Shown here in pieces: positions 50,371 through 61,016 of a stretch of 64,000 nucleotides of DNA. The stretch is from Vespula vulgaris (lineage: Eukaryota > Arthropoda > Insecta > Hymenoptera > Vespidae), in NCBI RefSeq assembly GCF_905475345.1, contig NC_066596.1, positions 2,351,501 through 2,415,500 on the forward strand, in the 5' to 3' direction. Position 1 is the first letter of the stretch, and every line of letters begins with the position of its first letter. The position numbers and the translations under genes were made by a program. A model generated the notes under the pieces. That model saw only the letters and a list, made by a program, of their open reading frames with translations. It was not told the DNA's origin and did no database searches.

Positions 50371-50730
50371 GTAATAATAATAATCATCATTTTCTATTTT
50401 GTATTATGTAATATGAAAAATTAATTTTAATTAGTTTTATTTATATTTTGAAATAATGTGTATATATATATACACATGTGTGTATATGTATATCGAAATT
50501 TATTGTCGCAGGTATATCCAGTATTGAGTCCATCTCATCCTGGATTTATCCCAGTATCAGGATCACCACCAATATCGACTGATCGTCCATTCGATGTTGA
50601 CAATGATGACGATAGTGGTATCGAAAAATTGGACACAAAAGTTGAGCCAGAAAAAGAAATGAGAAAACCTGATGCTAACGATGGAAACTACGATGACGAC
50701 GATACGATCACTATCGAAGCGATTAAATAA
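49413..50730 (+). CDS. Secreted Tyr/Pro-rich protein with acidic C-terminus (four exons)
   Basis: Exons 49413-49418 (only ATG CAG), 49814-49993, 50196-50315 and 50512-50730; all introns are phase 0 and the product is 174 residues. Residues 1-23 form a signal peptide (GTSLALFLILAVSIVEIQSA). The middle is rich in Tyr, Pro and Gln (APYYIYNLF, PYGYYYYDFRFPINP, SPSHPGFIPVSGSPPIS), and the last 45 residues are acidic with DNDDD and YDDDDT runs. There is no recognised domain. The micro-exon start is supported by a TATA box, by the donor ATGCAG|GTAAAA, and by the good signal peptide that follows. Composition suggests an extracellular structural protein (silk, cuticle, chorion or gland secretion), which is inference. 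It shares style with the minus-strand gene at 53287-53976. Confidence 0.75.
50326..50395. repeat. (AAT)n microsatellite in the third intron
   Basis: Starts a few bases after the exon 3 donor of the Tyr/Pro-rich gene; about 18 AAT units plus variants. Confidence 0.9.
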
Positions 50731-50816
50731 TATTTTTCTCTTTTCTTTCTTTTCTTTTGATTTACTCAACACGATTGGTTATTCTTATAAATCCATCGTT
50801 TTATAAATAATTCATT

Positions 50817-51055
50817 AATTTTTTATTTGGACTCAAATCTATTCAAACGCATTTATTTCTTTCTTTTTCTGTTAAATAAATCGATATAAATACGTTCACC
50901 GTAGTGTAATTTTTTTTCTTAAATAATTTACTTTTACTTTGGATTTTGGACTCGAATCTATTGAACCCATTCATTTTTGTTCTTTTCTTTTGTTTATTTC
51001 TGTAAGTCAATATAAATATGTTGTCACATTGTAATATCATTTTTTCTAGATAATT
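50817..51055. repeat. Tandemly duplicated 3' flank (two degenerate copies)
   Basis: Two copies of about 110-120 bases (about 50817-50925 and 50935-51055) share in order TTTGGACTC, AATCTATT, CATTTxTTxCTTT, TATAAATA, GT..ATTGTAAT-like and AATTTA. A third partial start (TTTGACTAATGTCTATT) follows at about 51070. The first copy has an AATAAA at 50875. Confidence 0.6.
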
Positions 51056-51505
51056 TTATTATCGTAGACTTTGACTAATGTCTATTAAAAAAAAAATACT
51101 TGCAAATGTTATTTAATTTATTATTATATTAACAATTATCGAGTTTCTTGATTGGTCATACGTAATATTTACTTCGACAGATTCTTCTTATCGTATGTAT
51201 TTTATTTTTCAATAAAACGACACCGAAAGAAAAATACGGAAACGATAAATAATTTCTTTCTCTCTCTCTCTCTCTTTCTCTCTATCTTTTTCTCTTCCAC
51301 TATGTATCGATTAATTTATATGTATGCATTATCTCTTCAATAAAAGACGATAATCGTTAGTCTTAATAGACCCACTATAATTCTTAGAATAAATCATTGA
51401 AAGAGAGAAAGAGAGAGAGAAAGAGAGAGACGAGAAGGGACTCAATAGAGGTCATTGACCCCAAGCAATAAAGATAATGCTCGGACAAAGTCATTCGCGA
51501 GAAAT

Positions 51506-51511
51506 TATATA
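51506..51511 (+). promoter_or_regulatory. Candidate TATA box of the MBF2-domain gene
   Basis: TATATA lies 54 bases before the start codon, leaving about 25-30 bases of leader after the expected start site. Confidence 0.4.
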
Positions 51512-51564
51512 CCATCATTGAACTTTACATCGCGAATAAGCACGGATCTATTCGGTGGTCTAAC

Positions 51565-52955
51565 ATGATTGCTACGCGAAATAAAATCGAAATAATTATT
51601 ATTTCTTTGATATTATTTTCGGTATTAGCTTGTCATGTGGTATCGACCCTCGAAATTAATAATGCCGAAACGTCTATCCAAAAACGAGTGACATTATCCA
51701 ACGACCTTGAAAAGAAAAAAGAAGAAAATTTGGGTTCCCGAAAAGGATGGAAAAAAATCAAGGAATTCGTTCACAGAAAAAATCAATTAGGATTTTCCGA
51801 GGGTTATTCAAAGAACGATTATGCAATTAGAAAAGAAGAGGATGAATTGGTGACGAAATACGACGAAATAAATCATCTGAGATCGGATAAGATCGAAGAA
51901 AGTGAAATTAATATAAAGGACAATTGGAAGAAATATTTCTTAGTTTTCACAGATAATGGTAAACCTCGTAAAAATATATCAAATTCGATGGAAGAAAAAT
52001 TGACGAATAGAATCAATCGAAATATCAACGAAGAAAATATTTCGAACGAATTAACTTTGAACAGAAACGTACGAGCTATTAATACGACGGATTATTATGC
52101 TCAGAGAAAGGCAGTTATGGATAAATTTCATGCTCGTCAGCGTGAAATAGCAACGAAATATGGTAAACGTTACTATAACAATTCGAGTTCAAGAATCGTT
52201 CATAGAAACAATCAAACGTTAGACGAAAGTAATAAAACGTTTAAAAATAGGAACGATCCGAATTTGGATATATTTAAAGTTGCTTCCAACACTTCTTCAT
52301 ACGAATCGAAATTAAAGAATATAAAAATTAATCAGAATAAAGAAAATCTTAAGAATGTAAAATCTGAGATCGATGGGAACATTTTAAGAGATATCACGAA
52401 TTATACCTTACCTATTATTCGTAATTGTACGAACATCACTTTACACGGTTCTTATTCGAAACAAACACGAAACAAATTGACATTATCTTGTACGAATAAA
52501 GAAAACGAGTTGATTGTTAAAAGAACTAACGAATCTCCTCCATCCAGACCAAACAGAGTAAGTCGACTAATTTTGATTTAAGAAAAAAAAAAAGAAAAGA
52601 AGAAATAAATAAATAAATCAACGTCTTTCAATGATTTTACATTGTTTAGGCTATCGATGGAAATCTAGTATGGGGCACGTGCAACGGTACATTGGTTTAT
52701 CAACACAACTTGTTGCTGAACTTAAAAGGACCGTCCAATCTCGAAGCTATCTTTGAAGTTACCATTGATGGACCACTTTGTATAACTTGCGTCAAAGTAC
52801 TTCCAATCAATAATACTGAAGAAAATGTCTCTAAGGAATCAGGTGGACCAGATCATAGATACGTCAAACTCAAATTCAAAGGTCCCGAGAACAAAGGGTT
52901 CTCGTATACGATCAAAGTTTGGGCCGTGACGAAGAAAAACGATACTTGCGGCTGA
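51565..52955 (+). CDS. Secreted protein with C-terminal MBF2-like domain and long basic extension (two exons)
   Basis: Exons 51565-52557 and 52650-52955 with a phase-0 junction; 432 residues. Residues about 9-28 are a hydrophobic signal segment (IEIIIISLILFSVLACHVVS). Residues 30-331 are hydrophilic, rich in Lys, Glu, Asn and Ser, with several N-glycosylation sequons (for example NNSS, NQTL, NKTF, NYTL, NCTN, NITL) and dibasic sites such as QKRV and GKRYY. Residues about 332-432 resemble the MBF2 domain of insect salivary and haemolymph secreted peptides: an opening NLVWGTCNGTLVY, then ESGGPDHRYVKLKFKG and FSYTIKVWAV, matching the family's GG-x-V-x-L-x-F-K-S pattern. Family members are usually about 100-150 residues, so the 300-residue extension is unusual. 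The fold assignment is by eye from the C-terminal pattern. Confidence 0.8.
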
Positions 52956-53286
52956 AACCGACGGAATTTGTTAAAAAAAAAAGAAAGAAAAAATAAAAAA
53001 TAAAAATAATAAAGAATCAATATTTAAAACTGTTATATTGTAAAATTGTTGAGAAAGTTTTTCAAGAAGAAAAAAAAAAAAAGGAAAATTCAACTACGAA
53101 CAAATTGTATTTTGTACAGTCTCTGTCAGCCTCGAAAGTTTCTCAAGAGGGATCTTCGAGAATGATGTATCCTCAAATCACGGTGGTTCTCAAAATTGTC
53201 TTCATTTTTCTTTTTTTTCTTTTTCTTTTTTTACAAATTAATAAACTGGAACTTTGAGAACACGATCATCTATCCGATAAAACAAC
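52956..53286. other. Short convergent spacer
   Basis: 331 bases between two convergent stop codons. It is A-rich on the left, with AATAAA at about 52992 for the MBF2 gene, and T-rich on the right. No gene. Confidence 0.6.
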
Positions 53287-53976
53287 TCAACGCGAGTTAT
53301 TCGGAGATGACGTTGGCACTGGTGGTGGTGGTACATCTGGTATCTTCTCTCTCTCATTTCCCTCTTTCCTTCTAATGCCATCCTTATTCTCATCACGGCT
53401 ATGACTTGATTGAAGACGTTCAGTCGATGCTGGTTTTGGAATAACAGGAGGAATCGGTGCGAATGGTTGATAATCGACATAATATGTTCCTGGTATCAGA
53501 TGAGGATTAAACGCATTGTAAGTGTAAAAATAAGGATCGTAATAGAGCGATTGATAATTCGGATAAAAGCTAAGTGGCACATCGTCCTCTCCATTCTTTC
53601 CTTTCCCTTTTTTCTTCTTCGAATCTTCTCCAATATTCTTCTCGTTAGATCCATCCAAAACTTCGTCTTTTTCCGTAACTGATTCCTTCGAAGCATCATC
53701 TTCCGCTTTCTCGGTATTTCCAATATTCGGTGATTCGGTACGCGGAAGATGTACCACCTCTGGTCCAGCAAGATGAGGTGCTACGTGAGCATAATAAAAT
53801 GGTGGCACGTAACCAATCGCAGTACGATGTATCACTGGTTGTATCACTGGATAAGCTCTCGACGGTGAAAGATTTTGATTACTTGTGATAACAGCGTTGT
53901 ATACTTTTGGTACCCTCAACAAGCCTGGTTCTGATGCCACGATGCATATCAATAATGATACGATCAGGATCTTCAT
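53287..53976 (-). CDS. Secreted Tyr/Pro-rich protein with charged middle segment
   Basis: Single coding exon of 229 residues. MKILIVSLLICIVASEPG is a clean signal peptide. Then comes a Pro/His/Tyr-rich part (YVPPFYYAHVAPHLAGPEV), a highly charged stretch (KKKKGKGKNGEDD), a Tyr-rich block (SLYYDPYFYTYNAF, GTYYVDYQPFAPIPPVIPKP) and a Pro-rich end (DVPPPPVPTSSPN). There is no Cys after the signal peptide and no known domain. CTTTCTCCAG stands directly before the ATG, so the coding exon is probably preceded by a spliced non-coding exon. It has the same build as the + gene at 49413-50730, with which it may share ancestry. Probably an extracellular structural or glandular protein; that is inference. 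Confidence 0.72.
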   Translation of the reverse strand: MKILIVSLLICIVASEPGLLRVPKVYNAVITSNQNLSPSRAYPVIQPVIHRTAIGYVPPFYYAHVAPHLAGPEVVHLPRTESPNIGNTEKAEDDASKESVTEKDEVLDGSNEKNIGEDSKKKKGKGKNGEDDVPLSFYPNYQSLYYDPYFYTYNAFNPHLIPGTYYVDYQPFAPIPPVIPKPASTERLQSSHSRDENKDGIRRKEGNEREKIPDVPPPPVPTSSPNNSR

Positions 53977-54403
53977 CTGGAGAAAGATATTCTTAATGGG
54001 GTTAAATTTTTCGAGTTATCATTTTTTTCTTGATTTTTTTTTCTTTTGTATAATACTATTATAACATCGATCTTACAAATAAATAAAGAAATAAATAAAT
54101 TTAATTCTTCCGGTATCAATATTACGTATAATTATTTTATGAAAATATCGGACGAAGATATTTGCAAGTTTTGTACACGAATATTGATAAATTCTAAATC
54201 AAAGATAATAATAATTATTGAAAGAACGATGCAACGATGAAATTCAATGATATGCATGTGGCAATTCAACACGTTATGTTAGAGACCTTTATTGATCTAA
54301 TATTTAAATTTTTATCACATCATGGTGAACATATTTTCTTTGATTAATAATATTATTTGAATCAATGATTTCAAAAGTAGAAAAATAAAAACATAAAATG
54401 AAA

Positions 54404-57400
54404 TCAGTCGACACATAAATATATACGTACGCCCGTCCTACATTCTTTATCCACGTTCCTGCCACGTGTCGACGTACTCGCCTCGGATATTGTTTCTGGG
54501 AAGGTAAGTAGTATGTCGATAAAAAAAAGAAAAAGAACAAAAGGACTGAATGAATAAGATAAGGAGAGAGAAAAAGAGAGAGAGAGAGAGACAAGGATCT
54601 TACGTGTATGCATGTGAGAATGTATAAAAGACACGAGGCGAGCGTGCATAGAATATTTCATCGAAATAAAATCTGAGCTGTAGGCGTTCATGCGATCGCT
54701 ATGTTCATCTCGTCTCAAATATGTATATATGAAAAAAAAAAAAATGAAAAGAAATATCAGTATAGAAAAAAAGAGAGAGAATAAAATAAATTTATCGTCA
54801 AATCGTCCTTAAAAAATTCTAATAACAAAAAATAAAATAATTAATTTTCGTTCGTTTATATTTTATTTATATCATTTCAGATTTTGTTATGATAAACAAA
54901 AAACAAGTGGAAAAAGAACTTTTGGCAATATTTAAAATTATTGAAATTTGTTAATAAAAAGACAACGGGCTCACCTTTATCGTTCAACGCCACAATTGCC
55001 CTTCTCGATTTACGTGTGGAAGAACGTTGCCTGTTAAGAACGGGGATCGTCGAGAAGCTGACAGCAAGTAGCAAGAGAGCTGCATGCTCCCGTAGTATAT
55101 ATGGCTCATGGGGTCTCAGGGTTCAAGTCCCAACTCCCCCACTACGTAACCAACTCGGCGAAAGTACTCACCGATAGTCGTGTACTATAAGGTCCCAACT
55201 TCATGTCTGACTATAATAATATAAAGAGCGCTGATAAAACGTAGAAGGACGTCAACCAGGTTGACGTTCCATCCGAATCTAACATGCAAAGATATTTTCT
55301 TTTACATTTTTTATATAAATCGTTGAATCGTTGAATCAATGATGATCATCATCGAAGATTGTTGTAGATTTAGATGACAATTATATATCGACATAGTATA
55401 AATGTGTGTGTGTATGTATGTATATATGTATGTTTGTATGTATGTATGCATGTATGTATGTATGTATGTATGTATACATAGATAAATAGATAGATATAGA
55501 TCATTCGATTGAACATATCGTAATATTTGAAAACGAAAGTGGGCTACTACCTTGAACGAAACTCTCATTTCGATGTCACCTTATTAGGACGGGATACACA
55601 TAAATGTATAATCGATTTGATTGAATATCGTTCTCTTGTTTACGTATTTATACCTACGTGAAACTTGATCTGCAGTTGAAATACAGTAATGGCAAACGTT
55701 ACTTTTCATTTTTATCAAATTTCTCTTTTCATAATTCATATATATATATTCCTATATATATATAAACATATATACATACAAATATATAAACATATATTGC
55801 ATTACTACATAGTAATATTAGTTAATCATCGATTAAATTTGATACAATAATCGTTTACAAAAGAATTGATAAAAAAAATTTGTTAGTTATTATTATAATA
55901 AATAAAATATAACATTGAGACAGAAATTTGATAATATTGAAGAGCCATCGATCGCCATAATATTTTTCATTTTAAATTCCATAATTAACATATGTATAAT
56001 AATATAATATCAATGTTGAATACACGCGGAATTTACGATTAACATTCATAAATAATTCATCGTCCGCTACCTTCGTTCCCTTTCGCCAGATCGCTAGTTT
56101 TTCTAGCTAACTATGCTAAAGCTTTTTTTTAATGCGTCCTCGTATAGCTTCTACATACGTCTTGTACTTGACTGTTACGTTTATAAAGTCCTTGCACGGG
56201 TAGTTAATTAAATGCTCATAACATAATAGAATATATTAATAGATATACCAGTTGCACAAGGAAATTTCTTTTAAAATTATAACTTGGCACGTGCCTATTG
56301 ATCAGATAGATGGAATTTCAATTGGATTATCCTTGAATTTGATTTCTTCTATATACTATTTTTGTATATACTAGTTTTCTTTCAACGTTCGAAAGTAATT
56401 TTTCTTATAAAAATTCATATTTTCAAAATAAAAATATTGAAAATATTGTGATTGCATGTTAGAAAGAAAAACAACTGGAAACGCCTTAGATTCTATCGAA
56501 TAAGGAGATATTAACGTTTCATGAATGTCGAACACGGAAAAATAAGTATGATAAAAAAATAATTACATAGTAATCGTACGATTTCTTCATTAAATAACTC
56601 TACATAGACATCATTACTACATACATTAAAACCTGATGTATAATCGTATCTGCATTTTGATCTTTCGATATCAGCAATTTGATTTTCTTCGCCAGTTTTT
56701 CTTTTTATCGGAAATATCAAGAAAATTACATGCTATAGAACAATATTCGGAGTTGGAATGGTATCGAAAAAGAAAAAGAAAATGTATTACACGAAACTAA
56801 AATACTAAATCTTGCGTCGTAATAAATACGCCGAAATATTTTCGTATATAAATTCGTTAAAACGTTTAATCCGAATCAGAGATATACTCTCTATATCTAT
56901 CATTTTCCCTCTTAACGAGATCAATATAAATGATCTTCCATGTAAAATAAAGCAACACAAAGTTTGCAATTTGTCAAATCTATCAAATTATTGATAGATA
57001 TTGCTCATAATATTTTAATATATAATACTTGAAAAATTTCATATTTCGTCTTTGAAAATATTCTTTTGTTTTGTTATTTTTTCCTTCGAATTTCTTTTAT
57101 CGACGAATTCGTTATATCGATTCCATTGGTATATAACACATTCTACGTAAAAGCAATAGCGGGAAATTTGGCAGAAAAACTATCAGCAACAGCACCAATG
57201 GTGATAGTAATAACAGCAAACCAGCGTATAACACCAACCACCAGATCGGTGATATTCCGAAAATTGGCTCTAACATGGTCCCACTACCTTCTTCTTTTTC
57301 TTCTTTTTTTTTCTTCTTTTTCTTCTTTACTATCTCCTCTTCCTTCTTGTTGTTATCGTATGTTGTCTCTATCCAATGAAACTCGATAGAGGGCGCGCAT

Positions 57401-59123
57401 GACAACCAAGAGGACTGAGGTCATTGAGAGGTCAATGATGAATCAACTCATTCTTAAAATTTCCTGGAAAGAAAAAAAAAAGAAAGAAAGAAAAAAAAGA
57501 AGAAAACAAAAAATCATTTCGCGTAAACCATTTCGTTTCTTTCTCTCTCTCTCTCTCTCTCTCTCTTTCTCACATGTATATAAATTTTTATTTCCATTCT
57601 TTTAATCGTAACAATTTTTTTATATACATTATTAATAATTACTAAAGAAAATAAAAAAGAAAGAAATGAAATTCTTTTACTTCTAAATAGAAACACGATT
57701 GACGAGTAAAAAGATCGACGATGAAGTTGAATTATGTTAGATCAACAACGCTTTTGATCGAAGGTTCAAAAAATTTCAATGGGAGATTGAAAAAGACGAA
57801 TTTTCAGAAAAATAAAATGAAAAACACGTAAGACAAGAAGTTGTTGGTTGACTTACAAGAATAACATAACGTCCTTGTAAAAGATTATAAACGTTTGCTT
57901 GCTCACCGGTCGTGAGACCGGTTATGTGAGGTCCTGGCTGTCTTGTTGAACAAGAAAAGAGAAAAGAAGGGAAGAAAGACGAAGACACGTATATACATAC
58001 ATACATATACACATATACATATATGTAAAGTGAGAGGTTAAAACAAAGTATATGTGTTCCACTGAAAAATTACTTCGATATCGTGCTATTCCCGTATATA
58101 AATGCATACACATGACACATGAAGCATATGTATAAAGAAATATTATGTGTAACTAAAAGCACAAGTATACACATGACCGCTCATCACGAACGTTCAACCG
58201 GACACGATTGCATCGTGGAAAGTGAAATTTTCTCGATTGCATAAGCGTTCTATAATAGTATTATTTAACCGTGCACAGATCTTAAAGACGATGCCAGTGA
58301 ACTAACGTAATTCTTTTAAGTATGTGCAAATGACATACTAGTAAAATTTCATAGTAAAGGAAACAATAAACGTGCGTGTTTGCATAATATGTGTAAGCAT
58401 ATATATGTATGTGTGTGTGTGTGTGTGTATGCTTACATTGAACGTAAAAAAATAAAGTAAAATATCAAGCATGCATACGTACGTAAATATATCTGCTTCC
58501 GGAAGGACATACGTAAGTAAACTTCAAATTATGAGACGATTATTTCTTTTTGATAAGATATACTTTTAAAAGAAAAAAATTTATTGTAGAAACGCATAAC
58601 ACATGGAAATTAAAAAAGACCAACAAAATTATTCAAATAACCTTTCATGAATATTTCACATTTGAATAATAATCGTTCCCACAATCTCGTTATGAAACTA
58701 GTTTTGTGAGCAAGAAAAAAAAAAAATATCTGTCTGTACGTGTATATATAAACGTTCTCTATAACTTTCTTAAAAGAAACAAAAAATATATGATTCGAAT
58801 ACATTATCGATTATCGAAATATACGTATAAATTATAAAATCTGTATATTATACGATTTTATTAGAAATAATCCTCTTAAAAAAGTAACATATTCAACAAA
58901 CAATGTCTACCTTCGAACAACGAATCAAATATTCGTTCTAATTTTCGATCGAATAATTTTACAACAAATCGATAATTCTCTCTAAAAAATAAAACAGACA
59001 TAAAAAAATAATATATATTCTAATAAAAATTACACGTTGCAATAAACACACACGCGCGCGTTATACACATACACATATATATTCTTATCTATCAAAGACT
59101 CACCTTTGGATCATTCCAATCAT
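54404..59123 (-). CDS. Candidate five-exon gene of unknown family, 138 residues
   Basis: Proposed exons 59123-59104, 57941-57857, 57283-57147, 55057-54975, 54495-54404. All five join in phase with GT-AG borders. The 20-base first exon starts with ATG straight after a good acceptor (TTCTTTGTTCTCGCAG). The second encodes PGPHITGLTTGEQANVYNLL; the third has strong RNY codon bias and a hydrophobic, possibly membrane-spanning stretch (GVIRWFAVITITIGAV); the last two are basic/Ser-rich and end ECRTGVRIYLCVD. Weak points: the third exon's acceptor follows a purine-rich stretch and the product is unlike any family I know. The region 59130-59540 above it looks like a leader or promoter. It could also be a non-coding RNA or upstream exons of the gene at 53287. 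Confidence 0.3.
55410..55482. repeat. (GTAT)n microsatellite
   Basis: Tetranucleotide repeat with TGTG and GCAT variants inside the candidate minus-strand gene's region. Confidence 0.85.
58405..58427. repeat. (GT)n microsatellite
   Basis: Short GT run in AT-rich DNA. Confidence 0.85.
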
Positions 59124-59129
59124 CTGCGA

Positions 59130-59540
59130 GAACAAAGAAACTTTTTCAAACGATACCGACCGAGTTCTTCATGTCGTCCCATATATATATACACACACAC
59201 ACACATACATATATATGTGTATATATATATTTTTTAAGGAATATATGTTCGTTCGAAAGAAATCAAAAAGAAGAAAAAAGCGAAAAAAATGGAAAAAGAA
59301 GAAAAAGAAAAAAGAATCTCGTATGAGAGACAGATTATCTCCGAAACGTGCGTGTATACCGAGTGAACCACTCGCCACTCGCTTTCCGCGTACTGAACAC
59401 GAAGATCTAACCAACCGGTGTTCTCTCACTCTGAACTTTCCCTTTCTTTCGAACTCCTTTACCTCTCTTCGCTGTGTACAACGACGATCTATTCTCCCCA
59501 CTCCTTTGATTTCGAACACAACGAGCTCACTAGTCATTTA
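59130..59540 (-). promoter_or_regulatory. Possible promoter/leader region of the minus-strand candidate gene
   Basis: A GC-richer segment on the minus strand just above the tiny first coding exon; it includes a possible leader donor CTCG|GTATAC near 59360 and a TCAGT initiator-like string near 59395. No TATA box is seen. Assignment is inferred from position. Confidence 0.25.
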
Positions 59541-59614
59541 CTGTATACGGTAGGAAGGTAATGTGAGTAATGTAACATGTGGTCGTGTTACGTCCATAAG
59601 AAGAAAATTAGAAA

Positions 59615-59644
59615 GAAAGAGAAAGAGAGAGAGAGAGAGAGAGA
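59615..59644. repeat. (GA)n tract
   Basis: Purine run of GA units in intergenic DNA. Confidence 0.85.
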
Positions 59645-61016
59645 AACATGACAGAAAAAAAAATTTAAGAGTATATACATATCTATAAAAGTGAACGTAT
59701 GTACGCGTACAAGTATTTATGTTTTTCACCCGAATTGCCAATCACAAGATGACTCGTAAGAAACGAGTCACATGAACTACTATTCGCTTTCTTTATACTA
59801 CAGATACAAGATTATTTTTTATCTTTCGGTCAGTTATTTTTTATGTTTTAATTATTCGTTGATAATATATCGGAAATGCATCGTACATGTATTTCTAATC
59901 AATTATATGCGTTCTTTTTAAATTTTTTAATCGATCGATCAAGTCACATACTGTATCACCGTTCGAGGATAATGTTTGATAATGAATTGATTAAATTCGA
60001 TTGAATAATAATAATATAGGGAAAATAATTTCCAATTTTTTTTTCTTCTTCTTTTCTTTTCTTTTCTTTTTCTTTCTTTTCTTTCTATTTGTTTTTTTTT
60101 TCTTTTTTCTTTTTTAATTATCATTACGTATTTAATAAGTATTTATATTTCAGCTTACTATATCCGTGGACTGTAACAGATTATGTAATAACTGTATGTG
60201 AATGCTTTGTAATCATGTATGTGTACATATTGTGTGTGAGATTACGTATGCGTATATATGTATACGTCGAAAATCAGCGAGGGTAAAAGTGGGTCGAAGT
60301 TGCCTTGACCTACCTTACGATTACTGTAGGGCCGATTGTTTGGAATTAAATCTAAAGCAATACGTATTAACCAATCTGTTAGATTAGAGAGAGAATTGTT
60401 TCGGGTTCGTGCTTTTCGGTGATAATATTACGAAAACGTTTCTGACATAAATTCGTGTCGTGTATACGAAATTGATAAAATTTTCTATTTACATATAACA
60501 ATGTGTACATACGTACGTACGTACGTCCATTTTTTTTGTGCGTGCAAAAATGTTTGTATAAATTAGAAAATAAATAAGATCGAAAATTGAGAAGATTTTT
60601 ATGAAAATATATGCAAATTTTCGATTAAATAATCGGTAGAAAAAGTTATTTGATTTATTACTAGACCTATAGAAACTTTCGAAAATACAAATGTAATAAA
60701 TATAGCGAAAAAATTTCAATTATTTCCAAGAGGTAGCGCTGTTGTACTCGAAACATTTTAGCGTCATGTCAAACTATTGTATCGCCGATAGAACTGCATG
60801 TTTTGAACATATTTTTTATGTGTAAACAGTGATTAATTTACTTCCTATATGATTTGTCGCTTGTTTTGTTATTAATAGAAATGTATTTTTGACGAGGACT
60901 TTAATTTGAGTCCTAAAAAATGATATTTTTTTCGACGATGCGATTGTTTATAACGTCGATAACATAACCTCAATTTCGTTGATTTGGAAAATTAAGAGAT
61001 AAATTGAAACAACAAA
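59645..61016. other. Intergenic region upstream of DMAP1
   Basis: AT-rich with no gene seen. The 250 bases before the DMAP1 ATG (about 60770-61016) are the likely leader and promoter; no TATA box at a good distance is evident, as usual for a housekeeping gene. Confidence 0.5.

Noticed and set aside
54623..54630. TATAAAAG on the + strand as a promoter
   Set aside because: No + strand gene follows; the downstream open frame is better explained as the reverse of the candidate minus-strand exon at 54975-55057.
55093..55130. tRNA-like pair of RNA polymerase III boxes (TAGTATATATGG and GGTTCAAGTCC)
   Set aside because: The boxes are only about 25 bases apart, and no acceptor stem or anticodon arm can be folded. 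At best this is a tRNA-derived fragment.
56511..56720. 69-codon minus-strand frame with VELFNEEIVRLLCNYF
   Set aside because: It reads somewhat like protein, but there is no phase-consistent neighbour, no recognisable transposase motif and no inverted repeat around it.
57066..57405. Overlapping long frames on both strands at 57.1-57.4 kb
   Set aside because: Only the minus-strand frame at 57147-57283 shows RNY codon bias and fits neighbouring exon phases; the other frames are treated as shadows.
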